Translations under genes and position numbers: made by a program
Origin: Thamnidium elegans
Lineage: Eukaryota; Mucoromycota; Mucoromycetes; Mucorales; Mucoraceae
Length of the DNA: 64,000 nucleotides
Assembly (NCBI GenBank): GCA_025201345.1
Contig: JAIXMG010000019.1
Coordinates: forward strand, 647,125-711,124
Direction: 5' to 3'
In this document: piece by piece, positions 22,375 to 33,200 of the stretch
How positions within the stretch are numbered: position 1 is the first letter of the stretch
Layout: each line of letters starts with the position of its first letter
The notes under the pieces: model-generated
The model's input: the letters and a program-made list of their open reading frames with translations, nothing else
Told to the model about the DNA's origin: nothing
Databases searched by the model: none

Positions 22375-23597
22375 ATGTTATATAATGCATACTCTCAAAA
22401 ATTATCAGGAAGTTCCAGATCAAGAAAGGATCCAGTATCCTACCTAAATATTATGGTAGTTGGATCTACAGGATTAGGAAAGACTGCATTTGTCCGTACA
22501 TTTTGTGAGACTTTAAAACAAGATGTCATTCAAGGCTCTTATCGTGAATCAAAGTTTATGGTACTCAACGAGCCTTTACGAACCACTCGTGAATTATATA
22601 CTGTTTCAATGCATATTCAAGAACAAAATCAACGAACTGCATTAACCTTAATTGATACACCCGGTTTTACTTCTGGATCTGCTATAGAACATCAACTCAA
22701 GTATATTTCAAAATATATTGATTATCAATTTGAGCGTACACTTGCAGAGGTATATATTCTCATATTTATTTAAAAACTAAAAATAATAAAACTTTTTTTT
22801 CTGTGTAGGAATCCAAAGTAAAACGAGACGCTAAAGCACTTGATACTCATATTCACTCTTGTCTTTTCTTTATTGATATAAAAAGCATGAACGGATTAAG
22901 TGAAGCAGACAGATATATTCTAAAAAAACTAAGTTCTCGAGTCAATGTAGTACCTGTCATTGGTAAATCAGATACATTAAGTGTAGCACAATGCGAACAA
23001 TTAAAGGCTGTATTCCGACGAGAGGTATTTGATATTTTGCAAATTCCTATATACGGTTATATAGAAGTAGACGATGAAGATAACAACCAACCATTTCCAA
23101 AGCAAGAAACTCGATCATCCAATCGAAATAATATACTTAATATGCTTCATGAATGTGTACAAGAAGATCGTGATGAAGACGCAGCTGCCATGATTGAATA
23201 CCTCGATAGTATGCCTTTTACCCTTGTCAATTATGAAGAAGATTTACAGACAGGACGGCCTATCAATATCAACCTTCCCAAGTTTAGTAAAATGTCGATT
23301 CAAGATGAACTTTGTCTTAGTGATGATATATCAGACAAGAAAAACAAGTTTATCAAGCAAAATAATTCTAGTGTTATATTAGGAAGAGCTTATCCTTGGG
23401 CAATTGTTGAATGTTGTAACCCTAACCACTGCGACTTTCAAAAGTTAAAAGATATTCTGCTAACTGGACATAGAGATATGCTTCGTATTGATACCTTTGA
23501 AAGATACTACGAACATTATCGAACTGAACAATTATTAAAACGTAAGATCAATAGAGCAATGACAGTCAAGTCAAAACAAGGTATGCCTTTAGTTTAA
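22375..23597 (+). CDS. Divergent septin-type GTPase
   Basis: Two exons (22375..22749, 22809..23597) encode about 387 residues. The P-loop GSTGLGKTAF lies near residues 30-39, G3 is IDTPGF, and the G4 position reads PVIGKSDTLS where classical septins have AKAD. The septin-unique element appears as GRAYPWAIVE instead of GRxYPWG. The C-terminus has RYYEHYRTEQLLKRK but no long coiled coil. Septins form GTP-binding filaments at septa, necks and the cell cortex. The altered G4 and SUE residues and the long insert (QEDRDEDAAAMIEYLDSMPF onward) set this apart from core Cdc3/10/11/12 orthologues; it is probably an accessory septin. Start chosen as the first Met in the reading frame after the T-rich leader. 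Confidence 0.85.
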
Positions 23598-24006
23598 AGG
23601 TTAACACATATATCTGTATTATACAATTTTTATCCAACTATAAAATAAACTTTTTTCTCTTTTTTACCTTTTTTTTACAGCCACATGAGTGTTGTTTAAA
23701 CGCAGATTTAAAAAAGTTACCCTTTTCTTTTTTGGAATTAAATAAATTCAGCCACTTTTTATGAATACAAAATCAAAGCCCTTAAGAAGGGAACACTAAA
23801 CTTTACTATATACAAATATATCAATTTAGTAAACCAGAAAAAAAAAAAAAAAAAAAAAAAAGTTTAATATTTCTGTACAATCCAGTCCCGAAAGCATATT
23901 TGATACCGACACTTCTTTCATGCAAAGTATAAAATACTTTTCTCTCTCTTTCAATTTATTTAACAATTATATATACATATATACGCGAGAGAGCTAATAT
24001 ATGTAC
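23598..24006. other. Intergenic, convergent 3' flanks
   Basis: 3' regions of the septin and AP-3 sigma genes, with an AATAAA-like signal near 23643 and an A-run near 23839. No gene seen. Confidence 0.5.
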
Positions 24007-24717
24007 TTAACTACGGAAACCATTCTTTAAAGATTCAGTAGCTCTTAAACTCAAACTACTTGCTGAAACTCCCGTCTTTTTCTTTGCTCTGTTCATTTCG
24101 TTTATTGCCCCAACAATTTCAGTCATATTTGTTTCCAATACTAAACCACCTTGAATAATCTCGGATAAGATGGCATGAACTTCATCAAAATGAAAGATCT
24201 ACCAAAATAAAAAATATGATTAATGGGGGGGGGGTTTAGTAAGTCCATCTCTCTATTATTATTGTTATTTTCTTTTACCAAGTCTAATTCGCACACGTTT
24301 TCGAAACATCTATCTAAACTTTCTACAAATACCTATTTAAAGCATTAGTTAATGGGCCACAAACACATTGATTTTGTTGTTACTTACTTGAATAAGATCT
24401 AAAATACCTAATTCACTTTCACTTTCATCAACCACAAAAACAAAGTAAAGAGTTGCATAGTGTCTGTAAATAACACGAGTATCTTTACCACCTAAAAGTT
24501 TACTTCCTTCCAAGAAATTACAAGCTGTATCTGGTCTCTTTGAAACAAGAGAGAAAATCTCTTGTACTAAAGCTTGTTGTGTGGCGATATCCTATTTCAA
24601 CATATTAGTATACACACGTATATAAAACTATAAAATAAAATGGCGTACAATTTGTTGATAGAATTTGATGAGACGTGGTTTACCATGATTGTTAAAAATT
24701 AAGACAGACTTAATCAT
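24007..24717 (-). CDS. AP3S: AP-3 complex subunit sigma
   Basis: Four exons (24717..24649, 24591..24388, 24332..24279, 24198..24007) encode about 172 residues. The sigma subunit is part of the AP-3 adaptor that sorts cargo from Golgi or endosome to the vacuole. The sequence follows the family closely: MIKSVLIFNNHGKPRLIKFY, VSKRPDTACNFLEGS, IYRHYATLYFVFVVDESESE, LGILDLIQVFVESLDRCFEN, VCELDLIFHFDEVH and LVLETNMTEIV. The FNNHGKPRL start and ELDLIFH separate AP-3 sigma from the AP-1 and AP-2 sigma chains. A Lys/Ser-rich tail replaces the animal tail. It is divergent from the UNC13-type gene with about 290 bp between starts, containing A/T runs and a TA repeat. Confidence 0.93.
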
Positions 24718-24759
24718 ACTGTTATTGCGTGTTTCAAAAGGAAAAAGGGGAAAAGAGAC

Positions 24760-24793
<34 letters not shown>

Positions 24794-25004
24794 CACAAAA
24801 ACTCAGCCCAGTTCGTCTTCCTTTTCGTCTCACCAGTCCAGGAACCTATAAAAAATAAAAAGCTTTTTTTTTTTTTTTTATTTACTTTTTTTTCTTTTTT
24901 TTTTTTTTTTTTTTTTTCTTTATATATATACATTTATATATATATATATATATAAATAAAAGGGAAGCTTTTTCATCTCTAGTATATTTATTGCTTATTA
25001 GACA

Positions 25005-28000
25005 ATGCAAGCTAAAAGTTCGTCTACGTTACGACGTGGTATTGGAAATTCGAGAAGAACGGTTCGAACACTTAATCCAGCTTTTGTTTATGATTATACA
25101 CTTCGTTGCGCCATTCGTGCGTGTTTAGATGAAGAAGCCAAACAAAAGGGTGGTTTAAAAGAGCCAAAAGAAAAGACATTAAACCGACACTCAGTTCATT
25201 TAAGTGGTGTCAGTGATGTATTTGGTAACTTGGCAGATAAATTTGTAGGAGAAGACACAAGCAGTGGAAAAGACAAGCTGACCAAGTCCATTGTGGTACC
25301 TTTAATGCATCGATTAGAAAATATTAAAGATGGAAAAGATGTTTCAAAGCAAGAGTACCTTGATCGTCGGTTTATTTCTGTTGTAAGACAAGTGAGAGAT
25401 GAAGTCAAGAAACATCGGTACCATCCTTCCGGTTCTATTAATGACTTACTCATTGTCTTTTTAAAGACAAGTGAGACGGAACTGAAAAAGACAGATCCTA
25501 ATCCCGCTGTATGGTTTAAAGATTTAGATAGATATGTTATTCGGTTTACCGAGATTTTATTATTGACTTTGAAAGAAGATGCACCTAACGCAGCGTCACC
25601 TGAACTTATGGATACACTTCGTAAATCTATTTTACCACCTAAATCAAAGCAACAACAACAACAAGAGCAAAGAAATAATGCAAGCCCTAATAACGCTTCT
25701 ACTGATATTATTGATATAATAGAAAATTATCCAATGGTCAAGACTGTTCAAAACTTATTTCAAATTGAAAACTCTATTCACAGACAAAAAATTCGTGATC
25801 TTCAAGCTATTTGTACTGAATCGAATTTCTTTTTGGATTTAAAGCAATGTATTAATGCCGTAAATACCAATCAACCATTTCCTGGTAGAAGAGAAGATTT
25901 TAGTAATCAACAAGCTTACGATAGTTGGTTACAAAGAGAAAAGAAATACTTTCAAAGTTTAATGACTATTATGGTAACCAATTCTAGCTTAACTCTTCCT
26001 CTTAATAGTGAACAAGATTTTGGTTCTGGTAATCTTTTATCTGGTAGAAGAACAAGTGAATCAAAGAGAACTTCCGTCTACAACAGTAATTCTACTTCAA
26101 CTGATGATAGTCCTTACACTTATATTCCAAATGATCCCAGAGCTTACTTTCGTTTATTAATGAATATGTGTATGGACCTTGATCTTAATATCTCTCCTGA
26201 TACTGAAAGAGCTAAAGCAAGTGTATTATCTCAATCTTCCGATGACCTCTTACGTGAATGTTGGAAGACCTGGCGTTTATCTTCTCCTTTCAGAGCTGTA
26301 CTCTATTTAGAATTAATCAAAAATCGTATGGATACTGAAGAATTACAAGGTGAAGTCGATATTTTAGAAGCAAGAGATGCTACTCGTGCTTTAGATAAAT
26401 GTTTAAAAGAAAGCGATGTTCGTAACTGGACTATTAACGATGTAAGTTCCCTTTTTTTTTTTTTTTTTTTTTTTTACGTACATTTGTTTGTATATTAAAT
26501 TCACATGTCACTTTTTTTTTAGCGTGAAAATTTAATTCGGGTATTCGAAGGCTTAAACGAAACCTGTCTTCATGCTTTAGCCGAATCATTAGGTCAGTAC
26601 TGGAGAGTAAAGTAAGTATATAAAATGGTAATAAATAGTAAGAGTTACTTACGTATGTTATTTAGCCCTGAACTTGTCAATGAGCAGATTGGTTTACTTG
26701 ATAGTATCTATGAAAATCCTGCGTACCTTGAAGATCATGAAGACCCATTACAGCAATTTAACGCGTTGGAAGATACCATTGCTGTAAGATATTATTATTG
26801 TCCCTTTTCATAATATATTTTATTTATATATTTTTATGTGTGTACATAGGGAGCAGCTGTATCTAGATGGAGAGTATTAGAAAGATCTGTTTTAAACCCT
26901 CAAAACGATGATATGACCAACTTGATGAACATGGCTGACAAGTTAATCAAGGAACTTGTATCAGTTGCCAAAAAATTTAAGAAGCCGCTTAAAAAGTAAG
27001 TTCTGTTACGCAAAAAAAAAACATCTATTGATTTTAATATATAGTTCATTGCATTTACCCGGTATTGTTATGGCTCGTCAAATGCCTTTCTTTGTATTGG
27101 AAATGGAAAATTGGGCTTTTCTTCCTGAAGCAAGAAATGCTCCTATTGATTTAACTTTTCAATTGTACGATAAAGTACTTACTTTGAAAAGACTTTATGA
27201 TCAATATGGTCCAAGGTATAATATATTATATATTATATGTGTATATGTAGGGTTCTAAAATATTATTATAGACAAAAAGCTGCTTTGTTCAAGGTCGAGT
27301 CTTGGTTCTTGTTACATGTTCGTCGTTGGCTAACAACCACAAATGAAGAAACTCCTGAATGGGTTAGAAATGCTATTAAGCAAGACGAGGTAAGTGTTAT
27401 CTTTCTTCTTTCTTTCTTTAAGAGTGTATACTAACTTATATACTTCTAGTTTAAATGTATTAATGATACCACTATGCATTCATCTTCAGTTGTGGATTTA
27501 TTTACCATGTTCCATCAAGCTGTTGAATTTGTACAGAGATTAGAATGGCCTAACAGTATACAAGAATGTCGTTTTAATACAGCATTATCAAAAGTGATTG
27601 GTGTTGCTCTTGAACAATACACAGCGGAATTAGAAGATATGATTCATGGAGATATTTTCCCTCATGTTCAAAGAGAGGCTGCATCGCATGCTAATGCCAA
27701 TGTTATTGATAGAGCTCGTACTCAGTTCTTTGGTAACCGTGGTGCATCTGGAAAGGCTGGAGAAGATCATTATGATTTCTTGGCTGAGGTAATCATTTTA
27801 TTTGTATATATATATATATAGGATACATGCTTAGAGAATATTTTTTTTAACTTTAGACTTGCGTTAAAATTAACAATATTGAAGGAGCTCGTACTAAATT
27901 GGATCGCTTGTACCAAAATATGGATGTAGATGATATTGCACAAGAGATGAGAGAATATGAGTCTCGATTACCTCCTTCTGCCGCAAAGACAGTTGATAAA

Positions 28001-29284
28001 AATACCAAATACCTTTACTCTGTCAAGATTGTCAGAGCCGAAAATTTACTTCCCGCTGATAACAATGGACTTAGTGACCCTTACGTTGTTTTAGAAATTG
28101 ACTCCAAGCATATTGCTAGAACTCGTACAGTTTATGAAACATTGAACCCTAGATGGGATCAAGTATTTGATTTATGGCTTACAAATGAGACAATTGATGT
28201 ATTGGCCATTGTGTTTGATGAAGATGTAATTGGAGCTGATGAAGAATTGGGTGGACATTGGTTTAAATTGGGACCTTCTTATTATGATGATTTCCAAACA
28301 CATGAACTTGTATTGAACTTTAAACCTCAAGGTAAACTTGTATTACGTATTAGTATGGAAGGTGAAAAGGATGATATTCAATTCTGGTTTGGTAAGGCCT
28401 TCCGTGTGTTAAAGAGGGCAGAGAATGATGCTGCAGGTCTTATTGTTGATAAGATGGGTAGTTATTTCCGTCAAATCTTAAACCGTAAGACAATAGACAA
28501 GTTACTTGGTCGTGATCGTGGATTCTTTTCTCCCTTTTCTCGCACCAGTAAAACCATCAACCCTGATTATCAAGAATGCGAAGACTCTATTGCTCCTCTT
28601 TTGGATTATTTGGAGAAGAATCTCAAGATCTTGAATGATAATTTATCAGAGACCAACATGAACCATGTCGTCTTAAAGATTTGGAAAGAAATCTTGATTA
28701 CATTGGAAGGTGTTTTATTACCACCTCTTTCAGAACAATTATCAGAATTAAAGCCATTGGATGATTATGAATTCCATGTTGTCTTCAAGTGGTTAGAACT
28801 TCTCAAGATCCTGTTTAATGGTGGTGAAGATTCTGATGCTGTCTCATTGGATAAACTGGACAGTTCACAATACTTTGCTCTTTTAGCAATTAATGCCGCG
28901 TACAATATGGAAACCGATAAATTAATTGAAGGTTACAACACCACTGTTAAGAACCAATTGGAATTAAAGTTACGTGGTGGTAGAAAGGCAGATAGAAGTA
29001 AAACTGTCTATCATTCCAAGAACACTGTTAAAAAGAGAAAATCAAGTGCTAGAAAATCCGTTTCAATTGAATTGCCCAATAGTGATACCATCTTGCGTAT
29101 TCTTCGTATGCGTACCGGTAAACAAGTACGCGATTTCCTTCATTCTGAATTCGAGAAGCGTAACAATCCCCCTGCTAATATTAGTATGGAGGATGACGGT
29201 AAATTGAAAGATATACCTCCTTTACCTACTATTCCTACCAATGATTTAACGCCTACCATAGAGCATACAATTCCTTTGAGATAA
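25005..29284 (+). CDS. UNC13/Munc13-type protein with MHD1-C2-MHD2 domains
   Basis: Eight exons (25005..26441, 26523..26611, 26666..26783, 26850..26995, 27045..27215, 27272..27389, 27450..27788, 27857..29284) encode about 1281 residues. Fungal UNC13 homologues (compare fission yeast Git1) tether vesicles or organise membrane signalling; the exact role here is unknown. The region AVEFVQRLEWPNSIQECRFN begins the C-terminal MHD portion. A single C2 domain starts near residue 845: LYSVKIVRAENLLPADNNGL, SDPYVVLEID, YETLNPRWDQVFDLW, with Asp residues in the calcium-loop positions (NGLSDPYV, DEDVIGADE). A MUN-type helical segment (LLDYLEKNLKILNDNLSE) follows. The C-terminal tail is Lys/Ser-rich then Pro-rich. 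All joins keep frame. Confidence 0.85.
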
Positions 29285-30458
29285 AAGGAAAGGAAAATAT
29301 ATATTTGTATATGTTTTTGTAACAATAATAAACTCTTTTTTTTTTTTTTTTTTTTTTTTTTTGTGAAAAAAAGTCGGTGCCTGCTCCTTTATTAACGCAC
29401 CAATTATAAAAAATTCTCGTGTAGTTGTGTATAGTACACAGAAAGTCAGGCATATTTAACCGAGCAATCCAATCATATTCTACTATCATAAAATGTACAG
29501 ATCAAAAAATTAAAAATGTTTCTGTGCTTAAAATATTTATTGTGTACCTAATCTCCAAAGAGAATAGTTGTACATGGTAGTTTTGTACGGACGTTTAAAA
29601 GTGATAAAGAGCTAGTGATTATAACGTAACTGTTATTAAAAGTAGGTTATAGTGTGTTTTATCTGGGGTATTTTTTTAAAAAAAAATAGACTTTACTATT
29701 TATCTGATCCCTTCATTAATTTTTTTCCAATTTTGGAACGTTGTCCAACGTAATACCACGTATCTCTCCTTCATTACCGTATAGAGAGATCAGTATAAAG
29801 TTTTATTCTGCGTTGCTTGAGGAAGTATGTACACTGGACTTATCATTAGGCTACATACTCGAAAGACCACATATTCTTTTTAGCGTAGTTTATCAAAAAA
29901 AGAAAAAAATATATATAATAAATTAACTAATGTATTAAATTATAAAGTAAATAGTTAGGGTCAGCTACGAATATAAGGTTTTGGCGCTCAGTGACTAGTC
30001 TTTTTTAACCATTTGTCTAACAACTACTATATGATGTATTTCATCTAATTTGATTCGAATATTCTATATTACAGATTATCAAATTATTTTTAAGACAGGA
30101 ACATATGATCTTGGGGTATTGTATTGCTTCGGTACATGAGCTCTCGGAATTGGTGATTGTCTCTTTGACAACCGTAACTATAGAAAAATACGCGGATCAT
30201 ACACTCTCCTCTCATGTTATACAGTGTACGATAATGTTTAACTACTAATGCTCACCCGAAAAACTGCACTCGTAAAGAAACTTTTTAATTGAAAAAAAAA
30301 AAATTGGCCGGAGTTCCCTTTTGTAAAAAAACAGCAGCCTTATGGGCACGGCAGTGGGTTGGAATTTATCCGCGTCTCTTTTAGGCACTATAAAATCTTT
30401 TCGATTTTTCTTTAGTTTAATTTTACCTTTTATTTACAAAAATAAAAAAAAAGTAGAA
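29285..30458. other. Intergenic, AT-rich
   Basis: Begins with the UNC13 3' flank (AATAAA near 29325, T-run near 29337-29362). The middle 29700-30250 is unique sequence of slightly higher GC without a supportable frame. The end is the RTA1-type promoter and leader. Confidence 0.5.
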
Positions 30459-31343
30459 ATGGATGGACCAATTGATATGGTGTATATGTACTTTCAGTAC
30501 CACCCCAACAAACCAGCAGCATACGTAGCATTAGCCGTATTTGTATTGATCGATATATACTTGATCTTACGTATCCGATTACAAAAGGCACCCGCATTTA
30601 TGTACAAACTGATCCCACTTCTAACCATGGAAACACTAGGCTTTGTAATGCGTATCGTTTGTTTCTCAACTCCAATCAACTTGGGCAAGTTCTTAACATC
30701 CAATTTATTTACCATTGTAGCGCCTAATGTTGTGGGCCTTGTTAATTATAACGCAATCACGCATATGATTCGATTATCAAACCTGGAAACCGATAAATTC
30801 TACCTTAATCATAAAAAGTTAAAAATTTTATCGATTGTTTGTACTATTATTCCTTCTATGCTTCAAGGTATTGGTGGCGCGCTCCAAACGGTTGCCGATC
30901 TTCGTTCGAAAGGACTCAAGCTGATTATTGCCGGCCTCTCTATTCAATTAATTGTGTTTGCTTCATTCTTTATGTTTCTTATTTTTATTACTCGTGAAAA
31001 TTCTATTACATATCAAGTAGAAGGCATTGAGAATCCTAAAAAGAAGACCTTGATTCGTGTCTATGCTACACTTTCCTTATTAACCATCCGAATCATCTAT
31101 CGATTAGCTCAATTCTCGACTGGACCTACTGGACCTATTGCTACCAAAGAATGGACTATATATGTATTCGATACCCTCATTGTCGCTTTTGTCTTTTTAA
31201 TCTTATCTACGTTAAATTCTTGTTTCCCCAAACAAGGCGAAGAAATCTTCATTGAAAGAGATGAAGAGAAATGTAGAAGTTCAAGAGAGAGTAGCGTATC
31301 TAATACGTTAAAAGAAGAACCAAGAGAAGAAAATAAACTATAG
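30459..31343 (+). CDS. RTA1-like seven-transmembrane protein
   Basis: Single exon, 294 residues. Seven hydrophobic segments are visible, starting YVALAVFVLIDIYLILRI and including KLIPLLTMETLGFVMRIVC, VAPNVVGLVNYNAITHMI, ILSIVCTIIPSMLQGIGG, GLSIQLIVFASFFMFLIF, VYATLSLLTIRIIYRLAQF and the last before FPKQGEE. The layout PxLTMETLGFxxR, APxVxxxxNY, QGIGG, RxIYRxAQF belongs to the RTA1/lipid-translocating-exporter family of fungal plasma-membrane proteins linked to sphingoid-base and sterol-drug resistance. The substrate is unknown. I chose the Met at 30459, directly before the family-like N-terminus; an in-frame Met 39 codons upstream would add a Phe-rich leader. The tail is acidic and Ser-rich. 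Confidence 0.85.
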   Translation: MDGPIDMVYMYFQYHPNKPAAYVALAVFVLIDIYLILRIRLQKAPAFMYKLIPLLTMETLGFVMRIVCFSTPINLGKFLTSNLFTIVAPNVVGLVNYNAITHMIRLSNLETDKFYLNHKKLKILSIVCTIIPSMLQGIGGALQTVADLRSKGLKLIIAGLSIQLIVFASFFMFLIFITRENSITYQVEGIENPKKKTLIRVYATLSLLTIRIIYRLAQFSTGPTGPIATKEWTIYVFDTLIVAFVFLILSTLNSCFPKQGEEIFIERDEEKCRSSRESSVSNTLKEEPREENKL

Positions 31344-31864
31344 ATATGAAGCGTGTGTGTATATAATAATAATAATTTAATAAAATCAAATAAGTTCAAC
31401 TCTCACAAGCTTATTTAGCCGATTACTCGACCTGTAATCGAACGTAGATTCATTCACCGAATTCTAATTGTACTTTTTTTTTGCTTCTTGTTTATATCAT
31501 ATTCATCTTTTTGCAATATCAAAATAACCCATCATTCTTCTTCGAAATATAAACCCCCCCCCCTTTATTGGTCAAAATATTGACAGGTTTAGTGTATTGA
31601 AAATACTCGTTTTTTTTATATGCTGTAGATAAATTAGCGTAGTGTTACCACTGACTTGCCACATGTTCTTAAAATAAATCTTGGCATAGTTTAAAGTTTC
31701 CATCATCTTATTAGGTAAAAGTTTACCAGTACAGTGCGTCCACTCTCAAATGGAATTCAGTGGTACATTTTTTGAAAATAAATTGGAGCTTCAATTAGAA
31801 CACTTTGTGAACTTAAGTTTGAATATTATTTTTACTTTATTTTTACTCTTCATAATTCATAAAG

Positions 31865-31899
<35 letters not shown>
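31344..31899. other. Intergenic; left flank of the transposon region
   Basis: RTA1 3' flank, C-run near 31553 and T-run near 31866-31897. At 31734-31760 the sequence TA-CAGTGCGTCCAC resembles a Tc1-type left terminus, but I found no matching inverted copy to the right. Confidence 0.4.
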
Positions 31900-31900
<1 letters not shown>

Positions 31901-33120
31901 TGAAGACGGCTCCGGCAACATTACGAAGGAAGATGGAACTGAATTTATGGATTTCGAGATTGAAGGTGATCCTTACAATTTAAATAAACCGGCAGATTTC
32001 GATATGTCTGAGAACAATAGTAGAGAAGCTGATAGTAGTAAGAGCATAGAAAGCACTAGTTCAGATAAAGCAAAAATATGTATTGCATGATGGAACTACT
32101 CGTGGATTGTTTTTTTTTATTGGGGGCTGCTAAAGGGCCTTTCTGTTCGTGCTGCGGCTTCCCGAGCCAATGTGAGCCATAGAGAGGTATATAAGCGACC
32201 CAGATAATTATGAAATGGAAAAAAAGACAAATCGTAGCAACAGACCAGTTTTTAAGCTTCAGTAACATTTGATTAATTTTTTTGATTTGCTGTTATAATT
32301 GATGCCGTAGAAAGTTTGACAACAGCTTTTGAAGGGCTTGATATTAAGAAGTCTAGAGTAGACGAGTTTATGAAAGACGAGTGTAATCTCTCTTTGAAAG
32401 CCACCACGTTGCGTCCAAGTCCTCGCAACGACGAAAAAAAATTAGGAAAGACGTTGAAGTGAGCGCAAGAGTGGGTGGACATCGACATGGACTTTATAAA
32501 GGACTGTGTATTTATTGACGAGTCCGGTTTTGGCATAAACATGAGACGCAGTAGAGCTTGGTCTAGAAAGGGCACCAAAGCTATAATCACTACTGCGAGT
32601 ACCAGAGCAGCGTCTCATATCGTAATCGGAGCAATTTCAGCCATAGGTGTTGTTAATATAACTATGAAAAAAAAAAAAAATAAGATCCAAGGTGGTAAAA
32701 AAAGAAAAGCTGCCCAGCCTAAAGCTCCCCAGACAAAAGGTACAACAACTGGCCGTTATCTTAATTTTATCAAAGAGACATTGGACGTCATGGACAGGTA
32801 GCCCGAAATAAAAGGTTTTTACCTTATCATGGATAATGACCCGATCCATTCATCGAGTGAAGTAAACCAGATGGTAGGAAGAAGAAACAAAAACTATAAA
32901 TGCATGTATCTTCCTCCATACTCTCCAGAATTGAATCCAATTGAGCAATTTTGGACTATAATTAAGCATAAACTAAAGCGTAATTAGCTTATGAAGTCTG
33001 AAACACTTGCACAAAGAATAACTAAAGCATGTAATGATGTCCCTTTATCTCACCTTGTCAATATTACTCAACACTCTAAAAAAAATTTCCAAAACTGTTT
33101 AAACAAAGCCCCTATTTAAT
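31900..33120 (+). pseudogene. Tc1/IS630-type DDE transposase relic
   Basis: A plus-strand frame carries an N-terminal helix-turn-helix remnant (SVRAAASRANVSHREVYKR, near 32135), then IIDAVESLTTAFEGLDIKKS, NLSLKATTLRP, CVFIDESGFGINMRRSRAW (first catalytic Asp), FYLIMDNDPIHSSSE (second Asp) and YLPPYSPELNPIEQFW (third acidic residue), ending near 33118. This is the order of a Tc1/IS630 DDE_3 transposase, with about 34-36 residues between the last two acidic positions. In-frame stops at 32460 (TGA), 32799 (TAG) and after KHKLKRN (about 32986), plus many stops in the N-terminal part, show it is dead. A Lys-rich stretch near 32665 interrupts the catalytic core. It lies in the same orientation as the Fanzor-like relic that follows after about 80 bp. 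Confidence 0.8.
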
Positions 33121-33200
33121 AAAATGCTCCATATTAATACTTGTAGTAACTTTATTTATATACATTAACATTATAGCCTAAAAGTTTAAAGAAATCTCAA

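Noticed and set aside
24628..24955. Overlapping poly-Lys/poly-Phe frames between AP-3 sigma and the UNC13-type gene
   Set aside because: They are produced by A/T runs in a promoter region; only the MIKSVLIFNNHGKPRL part is real (AP-3 sigma exon 1).
32273..32590. 105-codon minus-strand frame
   Set aside because: It lies opposite the Tc1-type transposase relic and has no resemblance of its own.
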